Source: Nonomuraea sp. PA05
GTDB taxonomy: Bacteria > Actinomycetota > Actinomycetes > Streptosporangiales > Streptosporangiaceae
Length of the DNA stretch: 64,000 nt
Assembly: GCF_008086045.1 (NCBI RefSeq)
Contig: NZ_VSEY01000006.1
Span: 303,442-367,441 of the forward strand
Reading direction: 5' to 3'
Under the pieces are notes generated by a model. That model saw only the letters and a program-made list of their open reading frames with translations, ran no database searches and was not told the DNA's origin. The stretch's first letter is position 1. Every line of letters starts with the position of its first letter. Below, in pieces: positions 16,899 through 24,886 of the stretch. A program made the position numbers and the translations under genes.

Positions 16899-17622
16899 GA
16901 CGGTGCTGACCCTGGAAGACGTCGTCGCGGGGTACGGGCGGGCGGCGCCGGTGCTGCGCGGCCTGTCCGTCACAGTCCACGCCGGTGAGGTCGTCTGCCT
17001 CGTCGGTCCCAACGGCGCCGGCAAGTCCACCGCCCTCAAGGTCGCCAGCGGCCTGCTCGCCCCCCGCTCCGGCCGGGTCCTCCTGTCCGGCCAGGACGTG
17101 ACGGGCCTTTCACCTCAACGCCTGCTCGCCCTGGGGCTGGCCCACGTGCTGCAGGGGCACAGCGTCTTCCGCGAGATGACCGTGGCCGAGAACGTCCGGC
17201 TCGGCGGCTTCACCGTCCGCGACCAGTCCCGCCTCAACGCGCGCATCGCCGCGGTCAAGGAGCTGTTCCCCGTCGTGGGGGAGCGGTGGGGGAGCATGGC
17301 GGGGCTGCTGTCGGGCGGGCAGCAGAAGCAGGTGGAGTTCGCGCGGGCGCTGATGCTGGAGCCCCGGGTGGTGTTGCTGGACGAGCCGTCGATGGGGCTC
17401 GACCCGCGCAACACCCAGGTCGTCTTCGAACAGATCGATCTCATGCGGAAGGCCGGGGTGGCGGTGCTGCTGGTGGAGCAGAACGCGCGCCGGGCGCTGG
17501 AGATGGCCGATGTGGGGTGTGTGCTGGATCTGGGGCGGGTGCACATCTCGGGGGTGGCACGGGAGCTGGCCGCCGATCCGCGGCTGGGACGGCTGTACCT
17601 GGGCGGCGCGCCCGCCCCGTAG
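16891..17622 (+). CDS. LIV-type ABC transporter ATP-binding protein (LivF-like)
   Basis: A 243-residue ATPase: Walker A 'GPNGAGKST', signature 'LSGGQQKQVEFA', Walker B 'VVLLDEPSMGLDP'. It overlaps the preceding ATPase gene by 8 bases and ends the five-gene importer operon. It converges on cydB with only 4 bases between stops and no evident terminator. Confidence 0.92.
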   Translation: MSETVLTLEDVVAGYGRAAPVLRGLSVTVHAGEVVCLVGPNGAGKSTALKVASGLLAPRSGRVLLSGQDVTGLSPQRLLALGLAHVLQGHSVFREMTVAENVRLGGFTVRDQSRLNARIAAVKELFPVVGERWGSMAGLLSGGQQKQVEFARALMLEPRVVLLDEPSMGLDPRNTQVVFEQIDLMRKAGVAVLLVEQNARRALEMADVGCVLDLGRVHISGVARELAADPRLGRLYLGGAPAP

Positions 17623-17626
17623 CGGT

Positions 17627-18508
17627 TCACGAGCCGGCGACCAGCACCCGCTTCCTGAACACCCAGTACGTCCACCCCTGGTAGACCAGCACGAACGGCA
17701 ACGCGATCAACCCGATCCACGTCAACATGCTCAACGTGTACGAGGCCGAAGCCGCCTCAGCCAGCGTCAGCCCCGGCAACGGCCGCACCCGCAGCTCCAT
17801 GAACACCGACAGCGTCGCCAGCACGATCGAGCCCGCCGTGGCCGCGAACGCCCAGCCCTCCCTGCGCCGCCAGATGAGGGCGGTGGCCGCGGCGAGGGCG
17901 GCCATGGCGGCGAGGGCCGGGATGGTGCCGAGGCTCGACAGGGCGGCGACGGCGACGGGGATGGTGACGCCACCGGCGATCATGGCGGCGACGCGGGCGC
18001 GGCGGCGTACCGGGCCGGTGGTCTTGAGCGCGAGGAACACCGCGCCGTGCAGGACGCACACCGCCAGCGTGAACGCGCCGCCCACGAGGGCCGCGAGTGG
18101 GCTGTTGAAGAGCAGGTCGGCGAAGACCGAGCCCCACAGGAAGGCGGGCAGTGCGCTGCCCACCACGATGCCGAGGTCGCACCAGAGCGGGTTGTCGACC
18201 TTGCCGCGCCACTCCAGGCCGACGCCGCGCACGATGAGGCCGACGAGGATCAGCGTCACGGGCAGGTAGAAGGAGCTGAAGACGCCCGCGTACCAGGCGG
18301 GGAAGGCGGCGAACATGGCGCCGACCGCGGTGATCAGCCACACCTCGTTGCCGTCCCAGACGGGGCCGATGGTCTGCAGGGCGGCGCGCTGCTGGGCGGC
18401 GTTCCTGCTGACGAGGGGCGCCAGGATGCCGACGCCGAAGTCGAAGCCCTCCAGGACGAAGTAGCCGGTCCAGAGGAAGGCGATGATGGCGAACCACAAC
18501 TCGATCAT
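17627..18508 (-). CDS. cydB: cytochrome bd ubiquinol/menaquinol oxidase subunit II
   Basis: A 293-residue membrane protein with the CydB start 'MIELWFAIIAFLWTGYFVLE' and loop 'PVWDGNEVWLITAVGAMFAAF', diagnostic of the family. With CydA it forms the high-affinity terminal oxidase used at low oxygen. It lies 13 bases after cydA, with GGAG before the ATG. The cydD-cydC exporter genes that often follow in actinomycetes are absent; the next gene belongs to another operon. Confidence 0.95.
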   Translation of the reverse strand: MIELWFAIIAFLWTGYFVLEGFDFGVGILAPLVSRNAAQQRAALQTIGPVWDGNEVWLITAVGAMFAAFPAWYAGVFSSFYLPVTLILVGLIVRGVGLEWRGKVDNPLWCDLGIVVGSALPAFLWGSVFADLLFNSPLAALVGGAFTLAVCVLHGAVFLALKTTGPVRRRARVAAMIAGGVTIPVAVAALSSLGTIPALAAMAALAAATALIWRRREGWAFAATAGSIVLATLSVFMELRVRPLPGLTLAEAASASYTLSMLTWIGLIALPFVLVYQGWTYWVFRKRVLVAGS

Positions 18509-18521
18509 TGGGGGTGACTCC

Positions 18522-19868
18522 TCAGTACATCAGGGACGGCTCGCGCGGCGCCTCGGCCGCCTGGACCGGCGCCTGCTCCTCGGCGCCCTTGCGGACGTGC
18601 CTGGCCAGCAGGACGACCTCGGCCACGGCGAGCGCGCCGTACAGGAGCGTGAAGATCGTCAGGGAGGTGGCGACCGCGGCCAGCGACACGTTCGGCGACA
18701 CGCTGGAGGCGGTCAGCAGCTCGCCCGCGACCGTCCAGGGCTGGCGGCCGATCTCGCTGAGCAGCCAGCCGGCGATCACCGCGATGAGCGGGAGCGGCAG
18801 CGCGAGCAGCATGGCGCGCGACAGCCAGGCGGGGAACGGCCGTCTGCGGCGGGTGAGCCACAGGCCGAGCACCGACAGGCCGACCGTGGCCAGGCCGAAG
18901 ACGATCATGACGCGGAACGACCAGAAGACGACGGCGCCGTCGGGGCGGTAGTCGCCGGGGCCGAACTGCTGCTCGAAGCGCTGCTGCAGATCCTCGGTGC
19001 CCTGGACGGGGGCCTCGAAGTCGTAGGTGGACAGGAAGCTGAGCAGTTTCGGGATCTCGATGCCGGGGACGACGCTGAACCCGGCCCCCTCCGTGGTCCG
19101 CTCCAGGCCCTCGGCGGCGGCCAGCTTCATGGGCTGCTGCTCGTACATGAGCTTGGCGGAGTGGTCGCCGGTGCCCGCGACGACCGCCCCCGCGACGGCC
19201 GTCATGAGCAGCGCGGCGCGGGCGGCGCGGCGCCACATGTCCGCGCGCGTGCGGAGCAGCCAGTAGCCGCACACCGCCAGGACGAAGCCGCCCGCCACCA
19301 CGAACGAGCCGGCGATCACGTGCGGGACCTGGGCCAGCGCGGTGGAGTTGGTCAGCACCGCCCACAGGTCGGTCATCCTGGCCTTGCCGTCCACGACCTC
19401 GTAGCCGACGGGGTGCTTCATCCAGGCGTTGGCCGCGAGGATGAAGTAGGCCGACAGGTTGGACCCGATGGCCGCCGCCCAGATGGTCGCCAGGTGCGCC
19501 CTTTTCGGCAGCCGGTCCCAGCCGAAGATCCACAGGCCCAGGAACGTGGACTCCATGAAGAAGGCCAGCAGCGCCTCCATGGCCAGCGGCGCCCCGAAGA
19601 CGTCGCCGACGAACGTGGAGTACTCGCTCCAGTTCATCCCGAACTGGAACTCCTGCACGATGCCGGTGACCACGCCCATGGCGAAGTTGATCAGAAACAG
19701 CTTGCCGAAGAACTTCGTGAGCTTCAGGTACTGCTCGTTGCCCGTGCGGTGCCAGGCCGTCTGCAGGCCGGCGACGAAGATGCCCAGGCCGATGGTCAAC
19801 GGTACGAACAGAAAGTGGTACACGGTGGTCACCCCGAACTGCCACCGCGCAAGATCAAGTGCGTCCAT
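18522..19868 (-). CDS. cydA: cytochrome bd oxidase subunit I
   Basis: A 448-residue haem-bearing subunit. It shows 'QFGVTTVYHFLFVPLTIGLG' with the N-terminal haem b595/d ligand His, 'MNWSEYSTFVGDVFGAPLAM', 'GLWIFGWDRLPKR' and a short quinol-binding Q-loop. It oxidises menaquinol and reduces O2 without pumping protons. Transcription starts in a region dominated by the double CTACA-N3-TGTAG element, so its regulation is probably through that element rather than a Rex site, which I do not see. Confidence 0.95.
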   Translation of the reverse strand: MDALDLARWQFGVTTVYHFLFVPLTIGLGIFVAGLQTAWHRTGNEQYLKLTKFFGKLFLINFAMGVVTGIVQEFQFGMNWSEYSTFVGDVFGAPLAMEALLAFFMESTFLGLWIFGWDRLPKRAHLATIWAAAIGSNLSAYFILAANAWMKHPVGYEVVDGKARMTDLWAVLTNSTALAQVPHVIAGSFVVAGGFVLAVCGYWLLRTRADMWRRAARAALLMTAVAGAVVAGTGDHSAKLMYEQQPMKLAAAEGLERTTEGAGFSVVPGIEIPKLLSFLSTYDFEAPVQGTEDLQQRFEQQFGPGDYRPDGAVVFWSFRVMIVFGLATVGLSVLGLWLTRRRRPFPAWLSRAMLLALPLPLIAVIAGWLLSEIGRQPWTVAGELLTASSVSPNVSLAAVATSLTIFTLLYGALAVAEVVLLARHVRKGAEEQAPVQAAEAPREPSLMY

Positions 19869-19888
19869 CTTCCCCGTCGTCTCCCTGA

Positions 19889-19940
19889 GCTCTACACGCT
19901 GTAGTACATCTACCCAAAGTAGTACTACAAGCTGTAGAGC
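19889..19940. promoter_or_regulatory. long inverted repeat with two CTACA-N3-TGTAG dyads in the cydAB promoter
   Basis: Two 13-bp dyads, CTACACGCTGTAG (19892-19904) and CTACAAGCTGTAG (19925-19937), have centres 33 bp apart. They lie inside larger arms 19889-19907 and 19922-19940 that pair at 16 of 19 positions. The minus-strand elements TTGTAG and TGTACT, about 16 bp apart, lie within it, so a bound protein would cover the cydA promoter. TACA/TGTA half-sites recall BlaI/CopY-type repressors, but no such gene is present here. Confidence 0.65.
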
Positions 19941-20068
19941 ATCGCGATGCGAGCTTGGTCACATCGTCTGTGCTGGTTGCCCTGTCGAGGATCGCGCGCG
20001 GAGGCCCGCCGCCGCGTCACCCGCCCGGCTGATCGTCGCGTACACCGCCCGGCGGAGTCAGCACGGAG

Positions 20069-20908
20069 TCAGCGCGGGAGTGCCGCCTCCAGGTACGCCT
20101 GGAGGTCGCCCAGCTCGTAGCCGCGGCGCTTGATCTTGTTCACCAGGACGCGGAAGTCCCTGGCCAGGTTGGGCCGGAAGTGCAGGAGCAGGATGTCGCC
20201 CGGGCGCAGCTTCTTGTCGGGCACCTGGTAGGCGATCTTGCCGCCCGGCTGGACGGTGGCGGTCCACAGCAGCACGGCCGACATGCCGCAGCTCTTGGCG
20301 GCCCTGAGGGTGTCGGTGTTGTAGTTCCCGAACGGCGGCCTGAACAGGGTGGGCCGCGTGCCGACCTCCTTGGCGATCAGCTTCGACGCGCCGCAGAGCT
20401 CGCCGCGCTGGGCGGGGTAGGCGAGCAGGCGCAGGTTCGGGTGGGTGAGAGTGTGATTCTCGACCGGTACGCCGGCGTCGCGAAGCTGCCGGAAATATCC
20501 CCATTTACCGGCGCCCACGTAGCGGGCCTCGCCGCCCGACTCGTCCGGGGTGCCCTTCGCCTCGACGGCGTCGCGCATGGCGAAGGCGGTGATCGGGATG
20601 CGCTGGTCGCGTACCTGCCTGACGAAGCCGGGGTCCTGCTCCCAGCCGTCGTCGATGGTCAGGAAGACGACCTTGCGCCTGGTCGGGATCGAGCTGATCA
20701 CCGGCGGGAGGCCGCCGGTGCGGGGGATCGGGCGCACCTCGCCCTTGCGCGGCTTGACACCTGGCGGCCCCGTCTCCACGGGGCTCTTCGCCGGTGCGGG
20801 AGTCGTGGACGCCCTGGGTGCGGGGCTCGACGAAGCGGTCCCCGCCGGGGCGCACGCGGCCAGCGACAGAACGCACGCCACGCCGATCACCCGGTGTCCC
20901 CTGAACAT
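20069..20908 (-). CDS. polysaccharide deacetylase (NodB-fold) lipoprotein
   Basis: A 279-residue protein with lipobox 'LSLAAC' (Cys19), a Pro/Ala/Ser-rich linker to ~residue 75, then a NodB homology domain. Motif 1 is 'FLTIDDGW' (Asp86-Asp87), motif 2 is 'NHTLTHPNL' (metal His pair) and motif 3 is 'RPPFGNY'. It is expected to remove acetyl groups from peptidoglycan or another surface glycan on the outer face of the membrane. It is divergent from the CoxG-like gene. The 130 bases between its stop and the cyd dyad hold nothing recognisable. Confidence 0.88.
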   Translation of the reverse strand: MFRGHRVIGVACVLSLAACAPAGTASSSPAPRASTTPAPAKSPVETGPPGVKPRKGEVRPIPRTGGLPPVISSIPTRRKVVFLTIDDGWEQDPGFVRQVRDQRIPITAFAMRDAVEAKGTPDESGGEARYVGAGKWGYFRQLRDAGVPVENHTLTHPNLRLLAYPAQRGELCGASKLIAKEVGTRPTLFRPPFGNYNTDTLRAAKSCGMSAVLLWTATVQPGGKIAYQVPDKKLRPGDILLLHFRPNLARDFRVLVNKIKRRGYELGDLQAYLEAALPR

Positions 20909-20968
20909 GGGGCACCATCTTGCCAGCCTTCATGAGGTGTTGCCCTTATCCGCGCGCCCTGCGCTGCC

Positions 20969-20974
20969 TAAAGT
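20969..20974 (+). promoter_or_regulatory. candidate leaderless promoter -10 (TAAAGT) for the CoxG-like gene
   Basis: TAAAGT, then exactly 6 nt, then the ATG at 20981. There is no Shine-Dalgarno. TTATCC at 20946-20951, 17 bp upstream, could be the -35. Confidence 0.55.
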
Positions 20975-20980
20975 GGCGGC

Positions 20981-21652
20981 ATGAAACTGGCGGGCAGCGC
21001 CGAGATCGGCGTGGACAGGCAGCGGGTGTGGGCGGCGCTCAGGGACCCGGAGGTGCTGGTGCGCACCCTGCCGGGGTGCGAGCGGCTGGAGGAGACGGGG
21101 CCGGACGCGTACCGCATGACGATCAACGCGGGGGTGGGCTCAATCAAGGGCGTCTATCAGGGAGAGGTGGCGCTGTCCGACCCGCTGGAGCCCGAGAGCT
21201 TCACGCTCAAGGCACGCGGGCAGGGCGCGCCGGGGACCGTGGACGCCACCGTCCTCGTGCGGCTGAGCGAGCACGACGGCGGGACGCGGGTGGACTACGA
21301 GGCCGAGGCCGTGGTCGGCGGGATGATCGGCGGGGTGGGGCAGCGCATGCTCGGGTCGGTGGCCAAGCGGACGGCCGGCGAGTTCTTCTCGGCGGTGGAG
21401 CAGCACCTGACGGCGCCCGCCGCCCCCGACTTCGCCACCGAACTCGCCACAGCGCCCGCCGAGGTGCCCACCGAGGTGCCCACCGAGGTGCCCGCCGCGC
21501 GGGGCGGCGTGTACGAGCGGCCCCCCAAGCAGCACACCGAGACCCGCCCATGGGTGATGCTGGCGTCCTTCGGCATGGGCGCGGGCGTCGCGCTCGCCGG
21601 AGCCACCCTGGGCTGGCTGCTGGGACGCGGCTCACGCCGCCGCGGCGCATGA
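20981..21652 (+). CDS. CoxG-like SRPBCC protein with C-terminal membrane anchor
   Basis: A 223-residue protein. Residues 1-145 match the CO dehydrogenase subunit G family of the SRPBCC fold ('VWAALRDPEVLVRTLPGCE', 'GVYQGEVALSDPLEPESF', 'VGGVGQRMLGSVAKRT' region). A linker with three 'EVP(T/A)' repeats follows, then a single membrane segment near the C terminus ('GMGAGVALAGATLGWLLG') and a basic end, so it is tail-anchored. In cox operons CoxG tethers the dehydrogenase to the membrane. Here it stands alone, ~13 kb from the molybdenum enzyme genes. Confidence 0.8.
   Translation: MKLAGSAEIGVDRQRVWAALRDPEVLVRTLPGCERLEETGPDAYRMTINAGVGSIKGVYQGEVALSDPLEPESFTLKARGQGAPGTVDATVLVRLSEHDGGTRVDYEAEAVVGGMIGGVGQRMLGSVAKRTAGEFFSAVEQHLTAPAAPDFATELATAPAEVPTEVPTEVPAARGGVYERPPKQHTETRPWVMLASFGMGAGVALAGATLGWLLGRGSRRRGA
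21461..21496 (+). repeat. three 12-bp direct repeats (GAGGTGCCCACC) in the CoxG-like gene
   Basis: Units 21461-21472 and 21473-21484 are identical; 21485-21496 differs by one base. They encode Glu-Val-Pro-Thr/Ala in the linker between the SRPBCC domain and the anchor. The unit is a multiple of three, so copy-number change would only alter linker length. Confidence 0.8.
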
Positions 21653-21696
21653 GGTTGATGGCCTCCTGGACCCTCGCGGAAAAGGATCTCCCGGCG

Positions 21697-21702
21697 TAGC
21701 GT
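21697..21702 (+). promoter_or_regulatory. candidate leaderless promoter -10 (TAGCGT)
   Basis: TAGCGT, 6 nt, then ATG 21709, with no ribosome-binding site. It matches the spacing used at several other genes in the window. Confidence 0.5.
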
Positions 21703-21708
21703 GGCAAT

Positions 21709-22605
21709 ATGCGGCAGGCACACGCTGAAGACGCACGAACCGAGGCCAGGCGAGTCGTACGCAACCTCCTGGGCGAGGAGCGTCCGACAGCCGAGATACT
21801 GATCGGCGACGTGCGCCCCGTGCTCGGTGACGAGCGTACGGACCGCACGCTGGAGCTGGCCCTCGGCGCCCAGCTCACCAGGCGCTCGGCCGAGCTGGCC
21901 GCCATCGCCGCGCTGCTGGTCGGCACCCGCGAGCTGGGCGAGAGCTGGTGGTCCACGCCCAGGGGCGGCAAGCTGCCCGCGCCCGACGAGGTGGTGCGCA
22001 CGGCCGTCGCCATCGAGCCGTGGACAGACCTGACCGCACTGGAGATGCTGGCCGCCTGGGTCTCCGACGACGCCGCCGACCAGATGTGGGGCGCGCCCGT
22101 CGCGCAGGTGGACCTCAACTCCTGGCAGGCGGAGGACCGCTTCGGCCTGCCGCCGGGCGTCAAGCCGGGCCAGCGCCTCGTCGTGCACTTCGACGCGGGC
22201 GGGCGGCTCGACGCGGTCGTCGCCCGCCGGGCCGACGAGGAGCTCGGCTCCAACCTCGACTTCCAGTCGCTGCGCTACTCCCGGCCCGCCGAGGCGCAGT
22301 GGAGCTGGGGGGTCGCGGCCGGGCTCGGGCCGCACCGGCTGCCGGGGGAGAGCCCCGACCCGTACGCCCGCGAGGTGCCCGCCGAGGCCGTCGAGATCCT
22401 GCGCTCGTGGGCGACGCGTCACGGCGCCTCGCCCGAGCAGCTCGGCGAGCGGTGGGCGACGGTGGGCGACGTGGTGGCCGCGATCGAGCGGGTCGACTGG
22501 ATGTGGCGCAGCGGCGAGTGGTTCGGCTGGTGGCGGGGTGCTTCCGCGCTGGTGGACGAGTCGGCGTACCTGCCGTACCGGCTGGAGGAGCTGGCCGGCG
22601 GCTGA
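21709..22605 (+). CDS. conserved hypothetical protein, 298 residues, unknown function
   Basis: I do not recognise this family. The protein is soluble with no signal or membrane segment. It has an all-alpha N-terminal half ('RTLELALGAQLTRRSAELAAI'), a central 'LNSWQAEDRFGLPPGVKPGQ' and a Trp-rich C-terminal part ('VDWMWRSGEWFGWWRGA'). The high Trp/Arg content in the last 100 residues might suggest a ligand pocket, but this is speculation. It appears to be transcribed from its own leaderless promoter. Confidence 0.75.
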   Translation: MRQAHAEDARTEARRVVRNLLGEERPTAEILIGDVRPVLGDERTDRTLELALGAQLTRRSAELAAIAALLVGTRELGESWWSTPRGGKLPAPDEVVRTAVAIEPWTDLTALEMLAAWVSDDAADQMWGAPVAQVDLNSWQAEDRFGLPPGVKPGQRLVVHFDAGGRLDAVVARRADEELGSNLDFQSLRYSRPAEAQWSWGVAAGLGPHRLPGESPDPYAREVPAEAVEILRSWATRHGASPEQLGERWATVGDVVAAIERVDWMWRSGEWFGWWRGASALVDESAYLPYRLEELAGG

Positions 22606-22646
22606 GATCCGGAATCCCGGTGGGCGCGGGCGGGTTGTCCACCGGT

Positions 22647-23318
22647 ATGAAGGTCGAGATTTTTTCGGATGTCGTGTGCCCCTGGTGCTACATCGGGCAT
22701 GCCCGGTTCGCCAGGGCCGCCGAGCGGTTCAGGGCCAAGGGCGGCACGATCGAGGTGACGATGCGGCCGTACCAGCTCAATCCGGACGCGCCGGTCGAGG
22801 GTGAGCCGCTGATCCCGGCGCTGGAGCGCAAGTTCGGCCCGAACGCGCGGCAGATGGTCGAGCGGGTCGTCGGCGCCGCCACCGACGAGGGGCTGGAGCT
22901 GAACTACGACAAGGCCGTCAACGCCGCCACGTTCGAGGCGCACCGCCTGATCGAGGTCGCCACCCGGCAGGGGCTCGGCGAGGAGATGGCCGGGCGGCTG
23001 TTTCGCGCGTACTTCGCCGAGGGGCGCAACGTGGCCGACCCGGGCGTGCTCGGCGAGCTCGCCGCCGAAGCAGGCGTGCGCGACTCCGGCGAGGGCGGCG
23101 ACGAGGTGCGTGAGCAGCTCGCCAGGGCGCGCTCGCTGGGCATCTCCGGGGTGCCGCTGTTCCTGTTCGAGGGCAAGTACGCCGTGTCGGGCGCGCAGCC
23201 GGAGGACGCCTTCTCGGCCGCGATCGACGAGGTGGCGGAGCGTACCGGGCAGACGCCGATCACCCGGCTCGGCGCGCAGGGCGACGGGTGCGACGACGAC
23301 GGGTACTGCGCGGTCTGA
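22647..23318 (+). CDS. DsbA-family oxidoreductase, FrnE-like
   Basis: A 223-residue thioredoxin-fold protein with the active-site motif CPWC at residues 11-14 and the family block 'YQLNPDAP'. It has no signal peptide, so it is cytoplasmic like FrnE. The cis-Pro loop is 'GISGVPLFLFEGKYAVSGAQ'. A second cysteine pair near the C terminus ('CDDDGYC') resembles the extra redox motif of FrnE-type proteins. It probably shuffles disulfides or isomerises polyketide-like substrates; the substrate is unknown. Confidence 0.88.
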   Translation: MKVEIFSDVVCPWCYIGHARFARAAERFRAKGGTIEVTMRPYQLNPDAPVEGEPLIPALERKFGPNARQMVERVVGAATDEGLELNYDKAVNAATFEAHRLIEVATRQGLGEEMAGRLFRAYFAEGRNVADPGVLGELAAEAGVRDSGEGGDEVREQLARARSLGISGVPLFLFEGKYAVSGAQPEDAFSAAIDEVAERTGQTPITRLGAQGDGCDDDGYCAV

Positions 23319-23347
23319 CTGATTTCCCGGAATGGGAGAATCGCAGG

Positions 23348-23770
23348 GTGTCCAGTCGCAGCCTTGCCTACCTGCTCAAGCACGCCAACCAGCGCCTGTC
23401 CGACCTGATGGGGCCGGCGCTGGAGCCGTGCGGCATCGACGGGAGAGAGTTCGGGGTGCTGTCCGTGCTGGGCGGCTCCGAGCCGCTGTCACAGCTGGAG
23501 GCGGCCCAGCGGATGGGGATCGACCGGACGACCATGGTGGCCATGGTCGACGGGCTGGAGCGCAAGGGCCTCGTCGGGCGCCGGCCGCACCCCGCCGACC
23601 GGCGCAAGAACATCGTGGAGCCGACCGAGCGCGGCTGCGAGGTGCTCGCGGAGGCCAGACGGGTCGTGGCGGGCGTCGAGGAGGAGTTCCTGGCGCCGCT
23701 GCCCGAAGGCGACGCCAGGCTGTTCAGGGACGCCCTGGAGCTCCTGATCCCGCGCCGCTCAGGCGGCTGA
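23348..23770 (+). CDS. MarR-family transcriptional regulator
   Basis: A 140-residue winged-helix protein with the MarR core 'AAQRMGIDRTTMVAMVDGLE' and wing 'GLVGRRPHPADRRKN'. The start is GTG 23348, with GGGAGA upstream at 23335-23340. It follows the FrnE-like gene by 29 bases, so it may regulate it, for example in response to oxidants or aromatics (inference). Its 3' end overlaps the convergent thymidine kinase gene by 12 bases. Confidence 0.88.
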   Translation: MSSRSLAYLLKHANQRLSDLMGPALEPCGIDGREFGVLSVLGGSEPLSQLEAAQRMGIDRTTMVAMVDGLERKGLVGRRPHPADRRKNIVEPTERGCEVLAEARRVVAGVEEEFLAPLPEGDARLFRDALELLIPRRSGG

Positions 23771-24418
23771 CCCCTCATCCGAGCTCATGACGCCCTCGCC
23801 GAGCTGGCCGGCGCGGTGGTGGCGGCGGCAGAGCACCTGGTAGCGCACGGGCGCGTCGTCGGTGTCCCCGATCACGACCTGCTCGCCCGTACGCGCCATC
23901 GTCCCGCCCACGATCCTGGCGTTGAGCTGCCCTGGACGCCCGCACCAGCACAACACCTCGACCTGCAGCCGGCACACCTCGTCGGCCAGCTCGAACAGCC
24001 GCTGCGCCGCCGGGAACATCACCGACCTGAAGTCGGAGGCCAGCCCGAACGCGTAGACGTCCACGCCGTAGGCGTCCACCAGGTCGGCGAGCTGCTCGAT
24101 CTGCTCGACGGTGTAGAAGCAGGCCTCGTCGCAGATGAGGTAGTCGACGCGGTCGTGCGCGGTCACCAGCCGTACGAGGTCGAGGGAGTCCTCCACCTCG
24201 ATCGCCTCCAGCCCGAGCCCGATCCGGCTGGTGAGTTTCGGCCCGCCCGATCGGTCGTGCTTGGTCAGCACCAGGCCGCGCCTGCCCTGCCGTCCGTGGT
24301 TGTAGTTCATCTGCAGCGCCAGGGTGGACTTCCCGCAGTCCATGGGGCCGAAGTAGAACTTCAGTACGGCATCTCGAGCGCTGGACGGCGCGGCAGACAA
24401 GGCAGACAGTTCGGTCAC
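23759..24418 (-). CDS. tdk: thymidine kinase, type II
   Basis: A 219-residue protein with Walker A 'GPMDCGKST' (residues 24-32), Walker B-like 'LICDEACF' with the catalytic Glu, the lasso 'MARTGEQVVIGD' and zinc ligands 'CWC...CRRHH' as in bacterial type II enzymes. It phosphorylates thymidine for salvage, in the cytoplasm. It starts with GTG; a minus-strand TAAGCT (24432-24427) lies 8 nt upstream, with no Shine-Dalgarno. Confidence 0.93.
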   Translation of the reverse strand: MTELSALSAAPSSARDAVLKFYFGPMDCGKSTLALQMNYNHGRQGRRGLVLTKHDRSGGPKLTSRIGLGLEAIEVEDSLDLVRLVTAHDRVDYLICDEACFYTVEQIEQLADLVDAYGVDVYAFGLASDFRSVMFPAAQRLFELADEVCRLQVEVLCWCGRPGQLNARIVGGTMARTGEQVVIGDTDDAPVRYQVLCRRHHRAGQLGEGVMSSDEGSAA

Positions 24419-24496
24419 GGGCCGTCAGCTTAGTGGCTTGGCTTGTTCCATGACCTCGTGGGACATTTCTCCCCTGTAGTTGTTCAGGAGGAATCT

Positions 24497-24880
24497 GTGG
24501 TCACCGACAAACCACCGTCCGAGCCGTCGCCGCTCGATGGGTTGATGAGGCAGGACGATCTCACGGCGGCCCAGGCGGACGCCACCCGCTGGCGTTACGG
24601 CTTCCTGGTCGTGGTGGCGGGCATCATCGCGCTGCTCATCGCGTTCGGCGCCGCCGTGTTCGCCACGGGGGAGCTCGCCGCGCTGTTCGCCGGTGTGGCG
24701 GGGGTGATCGGTACCATCATCGGGGCTTACTTCGGAGTCCAGGCCGGCCAGTCGGGCAAGGCCAGGGTGGAGGCCGAGCTGGCCAGGACACAGGAGATGG
24801 TGGTGCGCCTGGCGGCGTACGTGGGCCCCACGAACGCGCCCCGAGTCATCGACGAAGTGCTCGGCCGTCGCCGGAGCTGA
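24497..24880 (+). CDS. small membrane protein of unknown function
   Basis: A 127-residue protein starting at GTG 24497 with an excellent AGGAGG (24486-24491, 5-nt spacer). It has a ~30-residue acidic/Pro N terminus, two closely spaced hydrophobic segments ('YGFLVVVAGIIALLIAFGAA' and 'LAALFAGVAGVIGTIIGAYF') and a ~45-residue C-terminal tail of coiled-coil character. Only 6 bases separate it from the hydantoinase A gene, suggesting co-transcription. No known domain is recognised. Confidence 0.75.
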   Translation: MVTDKPPSEPSPLDGLMRQDDLTAAQADATRWRYGFLVVVAGIIALLIAFGAAVFATGELAALFAGVAGVIGTIIGAYFGVQAGQSGKARVEAELARTQEMVVRLAAYVGPTNAPRVIDEVLGRRRS

Positions 24881-24886
24881 GGAGCC

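Noticed and set aside
19922..19940. Rex binding site at cydA
   Set aside because: The sequence is CTACA/TGTAG based and lacks the TTGTG-N8-CACAA Rex pattern.
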